From Streptomyces sp. SAI-127 (GTDB lineage Bacteria > Actinomycetota > Actinomycetes > Streptomycetales > Streptomycetaceae), in contig NZ_JARXYJ010000001.1 in NCBI RefSeq assembly GCF_029894425.1, positions 62,001 through 126,000 on the forward strand: a DNA stretch of 64,000 nt, written 5' to 3'. The notes under the pieces are model-generated. The model worked only from the letters and a program-made list of their open reading frames with translations. It was not told the origin of the DNA and did not search any database. Below are positions 40,262 to 49,038 of this stretch, piece by piece. A program made the position numbers and the translations under genes. Position 1 is the stretch's first letter. Each line of letters opens with the position of its first letter.

Positions 40262-41125
40262 TCAGCCCTGCGGCTCGTCCCGCTCGAGCAGGCCCGCCGG
40301 GACGTGGTTCGCCCAGCCCTGCCCCGGCCAGTTGAACCACCCCGACGACGCGTACGTCCCGCCGTCGGGGTGCAGGGTCGTGCCGGTGACGTACGAGGAC
40401 AGGCGTGAGGCGAGGAAGACGACGCATCCCGAGACGTCGTCCACTTGGCCCACCCGGCCCATGGGGATCGCGGCCCGCACACCGGCCGTGTCGGCCAACA
40501 CACCTCCAGCCGAGGCAAGTTGGGAGAGCCGTGGGGTGGGCGTGAGATCCGGGGCGACGTTGTTTACGCGTATCCCGTACGGTGCTTCCTCGACCGCGAG
40601 CGTGCGCGCGAACTGCTCCACGGCCGCCTTCGCCGCCGCGTAGACGGCGAATCCGGGCGCGGCGCGGTGCGCCTCGACGGTTGTCAGGTTGACGATGCTG
40701 CCGCCGCGTCCGCCGTCCCGCATCCGGGGTACGGCGAGGGAGCAGGCGTGCAGGACATGCAGAAGGTTGGCGCGCAGGAGCGCGTCCCAGCCCTTCGGTG
40801 ACGTGTCCGTGAAAGCGGCACGGAAGGTGCCGCCGACGACGTTGACCAGGGTGTCCAGGCGCCCCCATCGCTCGTCGACCGCCTCGAACAAGTCGGTGAG
40901 AGCCTCCGGTTCGCGTGCGTCGCCGTGCCGGACGATCGCTTCGTGGCCGTTCTCGTCGAGCGTCCGGCGCGTGGTTGCGGCCGCTGCCGGGTCGATGTCG
41001 AGTACGGCGGTATGTACCCCGCAGGCCGCCAGGTCAAGGGTGATCGCGGCGCCCAGGCCGCCCGCCCCGCCCGTGATCACGGCCACGGTGCCGGCCAGGC
41101 CGGCGCGCTCCTCGAACCAGCCCAT
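40262..41125 (-). CDS. Short-chain dehydrogenase/reductase
   Basis: 287 aa, ATG at 41125. The cofactor loop is TGGAGGLGAAITLDLA, followed by LDIDPAAAATTRRTL, and the Tyr-Lys pair is in GFAVYAAAKAAVEQF. The catalytic Ser position is Thr (NLTTVEAH), a change some active SDRs tolerate. The C-terminal 25 residues (ASSGWFNWPGQGWANHVPAG) extend past the usual TLHPDGG end and may cap the active site. It is the last gene of the operon that starts at 46316, and convergent with mftD. Confidence 0.9.
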   Translation of the reverse strand: MGWFEERAGLAGTVAVITGGAGGLGAAITLDLAACGVHTAVLDIDPAAAATTRRTLDENGHEAIVRHGDAREPEALTDLFEAVDERWGRLDTLVNVVGGTFRAAFTDTSPKGWDALLRANLLHVLHACSLAVPRMRDGGRGGSIVNLTTVEAHRAAPGFAVYAAAKAAVEQFARTLAVEEAPYGIRVNNVAPDLTPTPRLSQLASAGGVLADTAGVRAAIPMGRVGQVDDVSGCVVFLASRLSSYVTGTTLHPDGGTYASSGWFNWPGQGWANHVPAGLLERDEPQG

Positions 41126-41142
41126 GGGTCCACCTCTCCGTT

Positions 41143-42045
41143 TCACCTCAGATACGTGGCGCCGAACGCGTCGATGAATTCGAAGGTGGCCCCGGCCGAG
41201 TCGGTCCCGCTGGAGACGACGACCCACGTGACCCCGGCCTTGGCCAGCTCGGCGAACGCCTCCCGGTGACGGTCGGGCTCGGCGGCCGGGGTGGTCAGGC
41301 CTTCGTCCTGATAGGAGTGCACGATGTCGATCGGATCCGTACGACCCACGGCGGCCGCGTTCTCGTACAACTCCGCTACGAGCTGGGCGAGTTCCGGCAC
41401 TCCGCCGAGCCCGGGCGTACGGGCCGTCTGCGCCAGCTGAGCGCCTCCGGACAGTGGCATCCAGCCATGCGCGCGCTCGGCCACTCGGCACCGGGTCAGC
41501 CGCGCGTTGCCGCCCACCCAGATCGGCAGCGGTGACTGGACGGGACGAGGGCGGCAGACGACATCGCGGGCGCTGAAGTGGCGGCCTTCGTAGCTGAAGG
41601 GTTCACCACTCCAGTAGCCCGGAAGCACGTCCAGCGTCTCGTCGAAGAGGGCGTTGCGCTCGTCGAAGTCGACGCCGAGTGCGTGGAACTCACCCTTCAG
41701 ATAGCCCGCACCGAGCCCGAGGGTGAACCGGCCACCGGAGAGCCGGTCGAGGGTGGCCGCCGCCTTGGCCAGCAGGAACGGATTGCGGTACGGGGCGACG
41801 GACAGATAGGTGAGCAGGCGCAGCCGCTCGGTCACAGCGGCGACATGGCCGAGCGCGACGAACGGGTCCAGCGTTTGATGCCCGCCGGAGGCCAGCCACC
41901 GTGAGCCGGGGGCAGGGTGCTCGGTCAGCGAGAACCCGTGGAATCCGGCCCGCTCGGCGACCTGCGCCACCTCGCCGAGCGGGCCGGCGGCCAGAAGGTC
42001 GCCGTCGGGGCCGTGGGGCTCGGGGTACTGGAATATGAACTGCAT
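41143..42045 (-). CDS. LLM-class F420-dependent oxidoreductase
   Basis: 300 aa, ATG at 42045. Luciferase-like TIM barrel: FHGFSLTEHPAPGSRW, LRLLTYLSVAPYRNPFLLAK, LDRLSGGRFTLGLGAGYLKG, and CRPRPVQSPLPIWVGGNARL. The GGRFTLGLGAGYLKGEF segment is typical of the F420-binding subgroup found beside acyl-CoA genes in actinobacteria. It overlaps no neighbour but sits 5 bp from the hydratase stop, clearly in one operon. Hydride donor or acceptor role on an enoyl intermediate is possible; unproven. Confidence 0.9.
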   Translation of the reverse strand: MQFIFQYPEPHGPDGDLLAAGPLGEVAQVAERAGFHGFSLTEHPAPGSRWLASGGHQTLDPFVALGHVAAVTERLRLLTYLSVAPYRNPFLLAKAAATLDRLSGGRFTLGLGAGYLKGEFHALGVDFDERNALFDETLDVLPGYWSGEPFSYEGRHFSARDVVCRPRPVQSPLPIWVGGNARLTRCRVAERAHGWMPLSGGAQLAQTARTPGLGGVPELAQLVAELYENAAAVGRTDPIDIVHSYQDEGLTTPAAEPDRHREAFAELAKAGVTWVVVSSGTDSAGATFEFIDAFGATYLR

Positions 42046-42050
42046 CGCGG

Positions 42051-42830
42051 TCAGGCGTCCTTCGCCAGGAGCCCGGCGAGCGTCTGTCGGAAGTCCTCGG
42101 TCTGGAAGGACTGGTACTCGGCGGTGGTCGCGAAGTCGAGGGTGGCCAGGACCGCGCGTTCCAGGTGCAAGTTGAGCAGCCGCTTCGTTGCCTCGACGGC
42201 CTGCCGCGGCAGCCCCGCGATGCGCTTGGCGCAGTCGAGGGCGTCGGAGAGCGGATCCGCGCTGACGTGGTTCGCGAGGCCCATCGCCACGGCTTTGTCG
42301 GCGCGGATCCGGGCGCCGGTAAGGGCATACTCCTTGGCGAACATCAGGCTCGTGTGCAGCGGCCAGGTGAGCGGGCCGCCGTCGGCGGCGACCAGGCCGA
42401 TCTGGACGTGCGGGTCGGCCAGATAGGCGTTCTCGTGAAGGTAGGCGATGTCGCTGAGCGCGATCAGGCTGCACCCGAGTCCGACCGCGGGGCCGTTGAC
42501 GGCGGCGACCACCGGGACGCGGCAGCGCGCCATGCCGAGGACGAGGTCGCGGCCGTGGGCGATGGTGCGCGTGCGCAGTTCGGGGTCCTTGCTCAGCTGG
42601 TCCAGGTAGGTGAGGTCGCCTCCGGCGGAGAACGCGCGTCCGCTGCCGGTGAGCACGGCGGCGCGCGCGTCGTGGTCCTCGCTCAACTGCGGCCACAGTC
42701 GGGCGAGTCCGGTGTGCAGGGCGTCGTTGACGGCGTTGAGGGCGTCGGGCCGGTTGAGGGTGATCACACGCAGCGGGCCCTCGGCGCGTACGTCGATCTC
42801 CGGCGGCAGATCGTACAGCGGGCCGGTCAT
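42051..42830 (-). CDS. Enoyl-CoA hydratase/isomerase family protein
   Basis: 259 aa, ATG at 42830 with GGAGG just upstream. Crotonase motifs are ITLNRPDALNAVNDALH, GSGRAFSAGGDLTYLD and VNGPAVGLGCSLIALSDIAY, then LTGARIRADKAVAMGLANHV. The first hydratase Glu is replaced (GLGCSL), and the second position reads DPHVQIGL, so classical hydratase activity is doubtful. Three more copies of its ribosome-site/start region lie immediately upstream in a 26-bp tandem repeat. It is in the operon with two acyl-CoA dehydrogenases and an acyl-CoA ligase. Confidence 0.9.
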   Translation of the reverse strand: MTGPLYDLPPEIDVRAEGPLRVITLNRPDALNAVNDALHTGLARLWPQLSEDHDARAAVLTGSGRAFSAGGDLTYLDQLSKDPELRTRTIAHGRDLVLGMARCRVPVVAAVNGPAVGLGCSLIALSDIAYLHENAYLADPHVQIGLVAADGGPLTWPLHTSLMFAKEYALTGARIRADKAVAMGLANHVSADPLSDALDCAKRIAGLPRQAVEATKRLLNLHLERAVLATLDFATTAEYQSFQTEDFRQTLAGLLAKDA

Positions 42831-42921
42831 GTCAACCTCCAGGTCCAACAGGGCAAGTCACCCTCCAGGCCGAGCCGGTCATGTCAGCCTCCAAGTCGAG
42901 TCGGTCATATCAGCCTCCAAG
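42818..42921 (-). repeat. Four tandem 26-bp copies of a translation-start module
   Basis: Read on the minus strand, four consecutive 26-bp units start at 42921, 42895, 42869 and 42843. Each has a TGGAGG ribosome site followed by TGA and then ATGACCG (the third copy has CTTGCCC instead). The first unit contains the stop of the upstream acyl-CoA dehydrogenase, and the last contains the true hydratase start. This looks like slippage duplication of the stop/ribosome-site/start junction between two overlapping operon genes. Confidence 0.8.
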
Positions 42922-44007
42922 TCCCAGGATCCGGCGGGCGATGATGTTCTTCTGGATCTGCGAGGTGCCGCCCATGACGCTCTGGGAACGGCTGTAGAGG
43001 TACTCGGCGAACAGCACCGGGTCGCGGGTGCCGCCGACGGCGAGCGCCGCGTGGCCGACGTCCTGTTCGACCCAGGTCATCAGGAGTTTGTCGAGGGAGC
43101 CCTCGGGTCCGTGGTGGACCCCGTCGAGTCGTTCGGACAGGCGGCGGCGCAGGTGGAGCCGGAGCATCTCGGCCTGGACGGCCGCCCAGCGCAGTTCGTC
43201 GGACGGCTCGGTCTCCGGTGCGCGCCGGGCGAGGTCGCGCACGAGCTTGCCGTAGCGGGCGGTGAAGCCGAGTTCGGCGGGTTCGCGCTCGTGGCCGACC
43301 ACGGTCATGGCGAGGGCCCAGCCCTCGCCGGGGGCGCCGACCATGCGGTCCGCGGGGACCCGCGCGCCGTCGATGACGAGCTGTCCGAACTCGCTCGTCA
43401 CCCCGTTGATCATCTTCAACGGCCGCTGCTGGATGCCTCCTTGATGCATGTCGACGATGAAGGCCGAGATGCCCTTGTGCCGCGGAACGTCCGGATCGGT
43501 GCGGGCCAGCATCAGGCACCAGTCGGCGACGTCCGAGTAGCTGGTCCAGATCTTGTGGCCGTCGAGGAGGTACGTGTCGCCCTCGCGCGTGGCCGTGGTG
43601 GTGAGGGAGGCGAGGTCGGAGCCTGCTCCGGGTTCGCTGAAGCCCTGGCACCAGCGTTGCGTTCCGTCGATCATGCCGGGCAGGAACCGGCGGCGCAGTT
43701 CCTCGCTGCCGTGCCGCCCCAGGCCCTGGACGAGATAGCCGAGGCTGGGGCGCGGGCGGGCTCCGGCGCGGGCGAGTTCCTCGTCGAGGATCACGTCGTA
43801 CACCGGGGGCAGCTCGTGGCCGCCGTACGCGCGCGGCCAGGTCAGGCCGAAGAACCCGCCGGCGTACAGGGCCTGGTGCCAGTCGCCCTGCCGTGCCCAG
43901 TAGTCCTCGCCGGAGCCGGAGGCGGGGAACCTCGCGGCGTTGTCCGCCAGCCAGGTCCGCAACCGGCCGCGGAACGCGGCCTCTTCGGGTGCGTCACGAT
44001 AGTCCAA
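42910..44007 (-). CDS. Acyl-CoA dehydrogenase, larger member of a second pair
   Basis: 365 aa with a TTG start at 44007, chosen because GGAGGAG lies about 8 bases upstream and because the earlier ATG at 44079 would overlap the partner gene by 86 bp. FAD motif: CQGFSEPGAGSDLASL; substrate region: LLDGHKIWTSYSDVADWCLM; C-terminal end: VMGGTSQIQKNIIARRILGL. It overlaps the 3' end of a shorter acyl-CoA dehydrogenase by 14 bp, so the two probably form a heteromeric enzyme, as proposed for the 21-23 kb pair. Confidence 0.92.
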   Translation of the reverse strand: MDYRDAPEEAAFRGRLRTWLADNAARFPASGSGEDYWARQGDWHQALYAGGFFGLTWPRAYGGHELPPVYDVILDEELARAGARPRPSLGYLVQGLGRHGSEELRRRFLPGMIDGTQRWCQGFSEPGAGSDLASLTTTATREGDTYLLDGHKIWTSYSDVADWCLMLARTDPDVPRHKGISAFIVDMHQGGIQQRPLKMINGVTSEFGQLVIDGARVPADRMVGAPGEGWALAMTVVGHEREPAELGFTARYGKLVRDLARRAPETEPSDELRWAAVQAEMLRLHLRRRLSERLDGVHHGPEGSLDKLLMTWVEQDVGHAALAVGGTRDPVLFAEYLYSRSQSVMGGTSQIQKNIIARRILGLGG

Positions 44008-44899
44008 GGTCGATCTCCTCCAGGCGTACGGGGAACAGCTCGCTCGACGTGAGCACGCGCCGCAGATACACATGGGCAAGGCACTCCCAGGTGTTGCCGA
44101 TGCCGCCGTGCACCTGGATCGCGGTCTCGCATACGGTGCGCGCGGCGCGTGCGCAGTAGACCTTCGCGATACGGGCGGATCGCAGGGCCTCCTCCGGGCC
44201 GGTCGCGTCGACGGCCCAGGCCGCGTACCGCAGCACGCTGGTGGAGCCCTCGATCAGGGCGAGGCCCTCGGCGAGCGGGTGCGACACGGCCTGGTAGGAG
44301 CCGATGGACTGTCCGTACTGTTCGCGGATCTTGGCGTACTCGCAAGCCAGCGCGTGCGCTCCGCGGGCGGCTCCGAGCAGGTCGGCGGAGGTCGCGACGA
44401 GTGCGAGGGCGTGGAAGCGGGCGGCCCGCTCTTCGGTGAGCGCGGGCAGCGGCTCCGGTTCGCCGATGAGTTCGCTGCGTGCGCGCGTGAGATCGGCGGT
44501 GCGTATGGGGTCCCCCAGTGCGCCCGCGAAGGGGATGGTCTCCCGTAGCTCGACCGCGCGTCGCATCCCCCGCGCGTCGACGGCCTCGCCGTTCACCGCG
44601 AGCGTCCAGGCGGTGCGGTCCTCCGCGGCGGCCGGGAGCAGTTCGTCGGCGAGCACCGGACCGAGGTAGGGCACGTCGATCAGTCCGCGCCCGAACTCCT
44701 CGGCGACCAGGGCGACTTCGACACCGGTGGCGTCGTCCGAGCGCAGCCGGCGCCAGCCCGTGTCGGCGACGGCCTTCTCCAGGCGGGCGAGGCGCGCTTC
44801 GTCGTCCAGGTCGAGGACCGAGCCCGGTCCGAGGTCCGCGGACAGCTTCCCTGCCGCCTCCTTCAGCCACTGCTGCTCACTGGTCAGCCGTGCGTCCAT
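43994..44899 (-). CDS. Acyl-CoA dehydrogenase, smaller member of a second pair
   Basis: 301 aa, ATG at 44899. The middle domain is reduced and no SEPGAGSD motif is found, while the C-terminal domain is kept (CEYAKIREQYGQSIGSYQAV, QVHGGIGNTWECLAHVYLRR). This is the small-subunit pattern. It lies between the acyl-CoA ligase (23-bp overlap) and the larger dehydrogenase subunit. Together they would dehydrogenate the CoA ester made by the ligase. Confidence 0.92.
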   Translation of the reverse strand: MDARLTSEQQWLKEAAGKLSADLGPGSVLDLDDEARLARLEKAVADTGWRRLRSDDATGVEVALVAEEFGRGLIDVPYLGPVLADELLPAAAEDRTAWTLAVNGEAVDARGMRRAVELRETIPFAGALGDPIRTADLTRARSELIGEPEPLPALTEERAARFHALALVATSADLLGAARGAHALACEYAKIREQYGQSIGSYQAVSHPLAEGLALIEGSTSVLRYAAWAVDATGPEEALRSARIAKVYCARAARTVCETAIQVHGGIGNTWECLAHVYLRRVLTSSELFPVRLEEIDLGLS

Positions 44900-46316
44900 G
44901 ACGCTCCTTCAGGACTCGGCGCAGGACCTTCCCTGACGGAAGGCGGGGTATCTCGTCCACGAACACGACCTCGTGCGGCCGTTTGTAGGTGGCCAGGCGT
45001 TCGCCGACGTAGGCGATCAGGTCGCCCGCCGTCACCGGTGCGCGCGTGGAGACGGCGGCGATCACGGACTCCGAACCCTCATCGCCGGATACGCCGTAGA
45101 CGGCGCAGTCGGACACGGCCTGATGGCCGAGGAGCACGCCTTCGACCTCGGCCGGCGCGACCTGGAACCCCTGGACTTTGATCATCTCCTTGGAACGGTC
45201 CGTGAGGTACAGCCAGCCGTCGCTGTCCACGCGCCCGACGTCACCGGTGCGGTACCAGCCGCCCCGGAAGGCCTCGCGGGTCGCGTCGGCGGGCAGGTAA
45301 CCCGCCATCAAGGACGGCGACTTGAGCTCGATCTCGCCGGTCTCGCCGACCCCGAGGACGCGTCCCGTCTCCAGGTCGGTGACCCGCACCCGCACGCCCG
45401 GCACCGGCCGCCCCACACTGTCGAGCCGTGCGCCCTGAAGGGGATTGCAGGCGATGACGGGCAGTTCGCTCGCCCCGTAGGCGGGCACCCAGCCGACCCC
45501 CGTACGGCGGGTGACCTCCTCGGCGACGCCGGCCGTCACGGGTGTCGCGCCCCACATGATGAACCGCAGCGAGGACAGGTCGTACGACTCCAGGTCCGGG
45601 TGCCTCGCCATCGCCAGGGCGATCGGCGCGACGGCCATCTCGACGGTGATCCGGTCCTTCTCGATCCGTTCGAGGACCCGGTTCAGATCGAAGCGGCGAT
45701 GCAGCCGCACCCATGCACCGGCGGCGAGCGCCGTCTCGATGTTGAGCAGGCCGAGGATGTGCGAGGGCGGGGTGGTCACCTGGAGGCGGTCCTGCCCGGT
45801 GAGTTGGAGGGCGTCCGTCCAGTGCCTTGTCGCCGCGGCGAACGACGCATGGGTGTGGCGTACGGCCTTCGGCAGTCCGGTCGTGCCCGAGCTGAAGACG
45901 AGGACGGCATCGGCGGCCGGATCGGGCGGGGAGAACGTCCCCGCGCCGTCACCGGTAAGCGTCACCTCGTCCAGGTGCAGCATGGGCATCAGGTCGGCGA
46001 GCACCTGCTGGTCGCCGAGCGCGTCGGCGGGGCGGGTGACCGCCAGGACATGCTCGACCTCGGTCCTCTTCCACGCCGGGCTGATGAGGACGACCGCGGC
46101 TCCCGCCTTCCACACGGCATGGACGGCCACCACGAACTCGGGCCGGTTCGAGGACATGAGCGCCACCCGCTCCCCCGCGCGCACCCCTCGGCGTACCAGG
46201 GTCGCGGCGAGGGAGTCGGCGAGGGACTCGAGCCGGCCTCGGCTGTACGTCTCCTCCTCGAAGGCCAGGGCCGCCTCATCCTGCGCGCCGGACGTCTGCA
46301 TGTGAGAGGCTCCCAT
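44877..46316 (-). CDS. Acyl-CoA ligase (AMP-binding, 4-coumarate-CoA-ligase-like)
   Basis: 479 aa, ATG at 46316 (a second ATG five codons on is possible). Adenylation motifs are VLVFSSGTTGLPKAVRHTH, VPAYGASELPV and TGDVGRVDSDGWLYLTDR. The catalytic Lys is in RLPSGKVLRR. It heads a six-gene operon (ligase, two acyl-CoA dehydrogenases, hydratase-like, LLM, SDR). It activates a carboxylate to its CoA ester, the entry step for this operon. Confidence 0.94.
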   Translation of the reverse strand: MGASHMQTSGAQDEAALAFEEETYSRGRLESLADSLAATLVRRGVRAGERVALMSSNRPEFVVAVHAVWKAGAAVVLISPAWKRTEVEHVLAVTRPADALGDQQVLADLMPMLHLDEVTLTGDGAGTFSPPDPAADAVLVFSSGTTGLPKAVRHTHASFAAATRHWTDALQLTGQDRLQVTTPPSHILGLLNIETALAAGAWVRLHRRFDLNRVLERIEKDRITVEMAVAPIALAMARHPDLESYDLSSLRFIMWGATPVTAGVAEEVTRRTGVGWVPAYGASELPVIACNPLQGARLDSVGRPVPGVRVRVTDLETGRVLGVGETGEIELKSPSLMAGYLPADATREAFRGGWYRTGDVGRVDSDGWLYLTDRSKEMIKVQGFQVAPAEVEGVLLGHQAVSDCAVYGVSGDEGSESVIAAVSTRAPVTAGDLIAYVGERLATYKRPHEVVFVDEIPRLPSGKVLRRVLKERHGRTADQ

Positions 46317-46325
46317 CTCGACTGC

Positions 46326-46340
46326 GAGAACGTTATTCTC
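46326..46340. promoter_or_regulatory. Catabolic-regulon operator, perfect palindrome
   Basis: GAGAACGTTATTCTC is perfect in both arms and lies in the 61-bp gap between the divergent acyl-CoA ligase (46316) and the ferredoxin reductase (46378). One site can therefore control both directions. Confidence 0.75.
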
Positions 46341-46377
46341 AAAGAGATAGAACTTTCATACCAGAAGGAGGCCGCCC

Positions 46378-47406
46378 GTGCCGACCCCCTCGCCCGCGCC
46401 TGCTGCCTTCCACCGCGCGACGATCACCCGGATCGTCCGGGAAACCGCCGACACCACCACGTACACGCTCCGTCCGCACAGTGGCGATTTCTCCTACCGT
46501 GCAGGGCAGTTCTGCACGTTCCGCGTGCAGGTGGACGGGCGGCACCTGCTGCGCTCGTACTCGATGTCGAGTGCGCCGGAGACGGACGGCGAGCTGATGA
46601 CCACGGTGAAGCGGGTGCCGGGCGGCAAGGTCTCGAACTGGCTGGGCGACCACGCACGCGAAGGCGACACGCTCGAACTCACCCAGCCCCGGGGGCGGTT
46701 CTGCCTGCGCGAGATCGAGGTTCCGCTGCTCGGATTCGCCGGCGGCAGCGGCCTCACGCCCGTGTTCTCGCTGGCCAAGAGCGCACTCGCCGGTACACGG
46801 CGCAACGTCAGGCTGCTGTGCGCCGACCGTTCGCGGGACGCGATGATCTTCGCTTCGGCCCTCGACGAGCTGGTGCTGCGCTATCCCGGAAGGCTCACAG
46901 TCGTACGTCATCTGGACGCGGATCGGGGCCTGTTGGATCAGGCCCGGGTCAAGGAGTTCGTGGGAGCGGACGGGGACGCGGACGTGTACGTGTGCGGCCC
47001 CGAGCCCTTCATGGAACTCGTCGAGTCGGCGCTTCCGGGCGGCGGAAAGTTGTTCAGCGAACGGTTCGGCGCGGCAGCTCCTGCCGCCCCTCCGACCGCG
47101 ACGGCCGCCCCGCCGGCTCCGACGGCCGCGGCGCCGGGGACCATATCGATCCGCCTGGGCAACCAACGGGTCGCGGTACCCGCCCACCCCGGCGAGACGC
47201 TTCTGCAGACCGCCCGCCGAGCGGGCCTGACCCCACCGTTCTCCTGCGAGGCCGGAAACTGTGCCACGTGCATGGCAAAGGTCACCGAAGGATCGGTGCG
47301 CATGCGAGTGAATGACGTTCTGGAGGACGACGAGGTGGCGGAGGGCTATGTGCTCACCTGCCAGGGGGTACCCGAAACTCCGTCGGTGACAGTCGAGTAC
47401 GAGTGA
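46378..47406 (+). CDS. Ferredoxin-NAD(P) reductase with C-terminal 2Fe-2S domain (KshB-like)
   Basis: 342 aa, GTG at 46378 preceded by AGGAGG. Domain order is FAD-binding (LLRSYSMSSAP, about 60-70), NAD-binding (GFAGGSGLTPVFSLAK and VYVCGPEPFM), a Pro/Ala-rich linker (about 238-260), then a plant-type 2Fe-2S domain with FSCEAGNCATCMAKV. This layout is that of reductase components of ring-hydroxylating and ketosteroid 9-alpha-hydroxylases (KshB). The Rieske oxygenase at 59314-60591 is the natural partner, and both genes have a GAGAA-type operator. It might also feed the P450 ferredoxins. Confidence 0.93.
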   Translation: MPTPSPAPAAFHRATITRIVRETADTTTYTLRPHSGDFSYRAGQFCTFRVQVDGRHLLRSYSMSSAPETDGELMTTVKRVPGGKVSNWLGDHAREGDTLELTQPRGRFCLREIEVPLLGFAGGSGLTPVFSLAKSALAGTRRNVRLLCADRSRDAMIFASALDELVLRYPGRLTVVRHLDADRGLLDQARVKEFVGADGDADVYVCGPEPFMELVESALPGGGKLFSERFGAAAPAAPPTATAAPPAPTAAAPGTISIRLGNQRVAVPAHPGETLLQTARRAGLTPPFSCEAGNCATCMAKVTEGSVRMRVNDVLEDDEVAEGYVLTCQGVPETPSVTVEYE

Positions 47407-47420
47407 ACGTCGCCCGGGAG

Positions 47421-47785
47421 TCAGCGCGTGCGCACCGTCTGAGTCTGCGTGGTCTGGCCCACCAGCACCCCTTCTCGCACCTCGAACACATCGGTCTGCA
47501 CGACGATGAAGGATCGCCCGATGTGCAGAGGGCGGGCCACTGCCTCAACGGTGCCCGCGCGGACCGGGCGGAAGAAATGGGTCTTGGAGTCGACACTCGA
47601 AGTGTCGGCACCGGAGTCATCAGCACACCACCGTGGAGCGTGGCGCCGGCCGTGCACAGGTCGGAGGACCAGGACAGGGTGCCGCTCGCGTGCTCGGCGG
47701 TCGCCTCGGTGAGGTCGATTCCCAGTCCGTTGGCGAACGGCATTGCGGCCAGGAGGTCGGCGGGGCGGGTCAGGTCGGAGGCCAT
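47421..47785 (-). pseudogene. PaaI-like hot-dog thioesterase, internally deleted and frameshifted
   Basis: ATG at 47785 starts DLTRPADLLAAMPFANGLGI, LSWSSDLCTAGATLHGGVLM, after which similarity stops. The rest (SKTHFFRPVRAGTVEAVARP, SFIVVQTDVFEVREGVLVGQ) is in another frame ending at 47421. About 20 residues between the LHGG motif and the SKTHFFRPV strand are missing, so a small deletion caused the frameshift around 47600-47625. The gene would have been the last of the operon from 51960. It is unlikely to make a working enzyme. Confidence 0.75.
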
Positions 47786-47871
47786 ACACCACGGTGGACG
47801 GGACCGACTCCGTGGTCGATTACACCGGCAGTCATTGACACCGGCGACAGATGCGAGTCCGGGCCTGACCC

Positions 47872-49038
47872 TCAGTACGACCGGGGCAGCCCCATCACGT
47901 GCTGGGACACGTAGTTGAGCACCATCTCCTGGCTCACGGGCGCGAGGCGAAGCAGCCGGGACTCCCGGAAGTAGCGCTCGACGTGGTACTCGCGGGCGTA
48001 TCCCATGCCGCCCAGCGTCTGCACGGCGCGGTCCGCGGCCTGGAAGCCGGCGTCCGCGCACAGGAACTTGGCCATGTTGGCCTCGCGTCCACAGTCCAGG
48101 CCGCGGTCGTAGCGCCAGGCGGCGTTGCGGGCCATGAGCCGGGCCGCGTCGAGGCGGGTCAGGGCCTCGGCCAGCGGGAAGGCGATGCCCTGGTTCTGGC
48201 CGATCGGCCGCTCGAAGACGATCCGTTCGCTCGCGTAACGGGTCGCCACGTCGAGGGCGGCCCGGCCGAGGCCCAGGGCCTCGTGGGCGAGAAGGATCCG
48301 TTCGGGGTTGAGGCCGTCAAGGAGATACCTGAATCCCTGCCCTTCCTCGCCGATCCGTGCGCTGACCGGGACCTTCAGACCGTCGATCAGGATCTCGTTC
48401 GACGCCACGGCGTTGCGGCCCATCTTCGGGATGGGCCGGATCTCCATGGCGTTGCGGTCGACGTCCGCGAGGAACACCGACAGACCGTGGGTGGGCTTGG
48501 CCACCTCATCGCGCGGGGTCGTACGGGCGAGCAGCACCATCTTCTGCGAGTCGCCCGCCTTGGTGATCCACACCTTGCGGCCGTGGACGATGTAGTGGTC
48601 GCCTTCGCGGCGCGCGAAGGTGGAGATGCGGGTGGTGTCGGTGCCCGCATCGGGTTCCGTGACGCCGAAGCACACATGCAGTTCGCCCGTGGCCGCGTGC
48701 GGCAGTACGGCACGACGGAGTGCCTCGCTGCCGTGCTTGGCCAGGACGTTGAGGCCGAAGATGGTCAGGTGCATGGTGGAGCAGCCGTTCATGCCGGCGC
48801 CCGATGCCGCGACCTCCTCCAGGAGCAGTGAGGCCTCCAGGACGCCGAGTCCGCCGCCCCCGTACTCCTCGGGGACGGCGATGCCGAGCCAGCCCGCCTT
48901 CGCGAAGGCGTCGTAGAACTCCCAGGGGAATTCGCCGCGTTCGTCGCGATCGGCCCAGTAGTCGGGAGCGAAGGTGCGGGCCAGATCGCGGACGGCCGCC
49001 TGGATGTCCCGTTGCTGTTCGCCGAGTTCGAGGTCCAT
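47872..49038 (-). CDS. Acyl-CoA dehydrogenase
   Basis: 388 aa, ATG at 49038, sharing one base with the preceding stop (TGATG). Motifs: CFGVTEPDAGTDTTRIST (FAD), VHGRKVWITKAGDSQKMVLL, and the C-terminal VQTLGGMGYAREYHVERYFR. This is the usual single-chain homotetramer type, unlike the two heteromeric pairs. The operon contains an acyl-CoA ligase, an amidohydrolase and a chorismate-mutase-like protein, so it probably acts on the product of that ligase. Confidence 0.94.
   Translation of the reverse strand: MDLELGEQQRDIQAAVRDLARTFAPDYWADRDERGEFPWEFYDAFAKAGWLGIAVPEEYGGGGLGVLEASLLLEEVAASGAGMNGCSTMHLTIFGLNVLAKHGSEALRRAVLPHAATGELHVCFGVTEPDAGTDTTRISTFARREGDHYIVHGRKVWITKAGDSQKMVLLARTTPRDEVAKPTHGLSVFLADVDRNAMEIRPIPKMGRNAVASNEILIDGLKVPVSARIGEEGQGFRYLLDGLNPERILLAHEALGLGRAALDVATRYASERIVFERPIGQNQGIAFPLAEALTRLDAARLMARNAAWRYDRGLDCGREANMAKFLCADAGFQAADRAVQTLGGMGYAREYHVERYFRESRLLRLAPVSQEMVLNYVSQHVMGLPRSY

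Noticed and set aside
42818..42921. CRISPR-like array
   Set aside because: The units are contiguous without spacers and coincide with a stop/ribosome-site/start junction, so this is a tandem duplication.
44973..47315. A 780-aa plus-strand open frame crossing a ligase, an operator and the reductase
   Set aside because: It runs antisense to one well-supported gene and out of frame with another; no recognisable domain.
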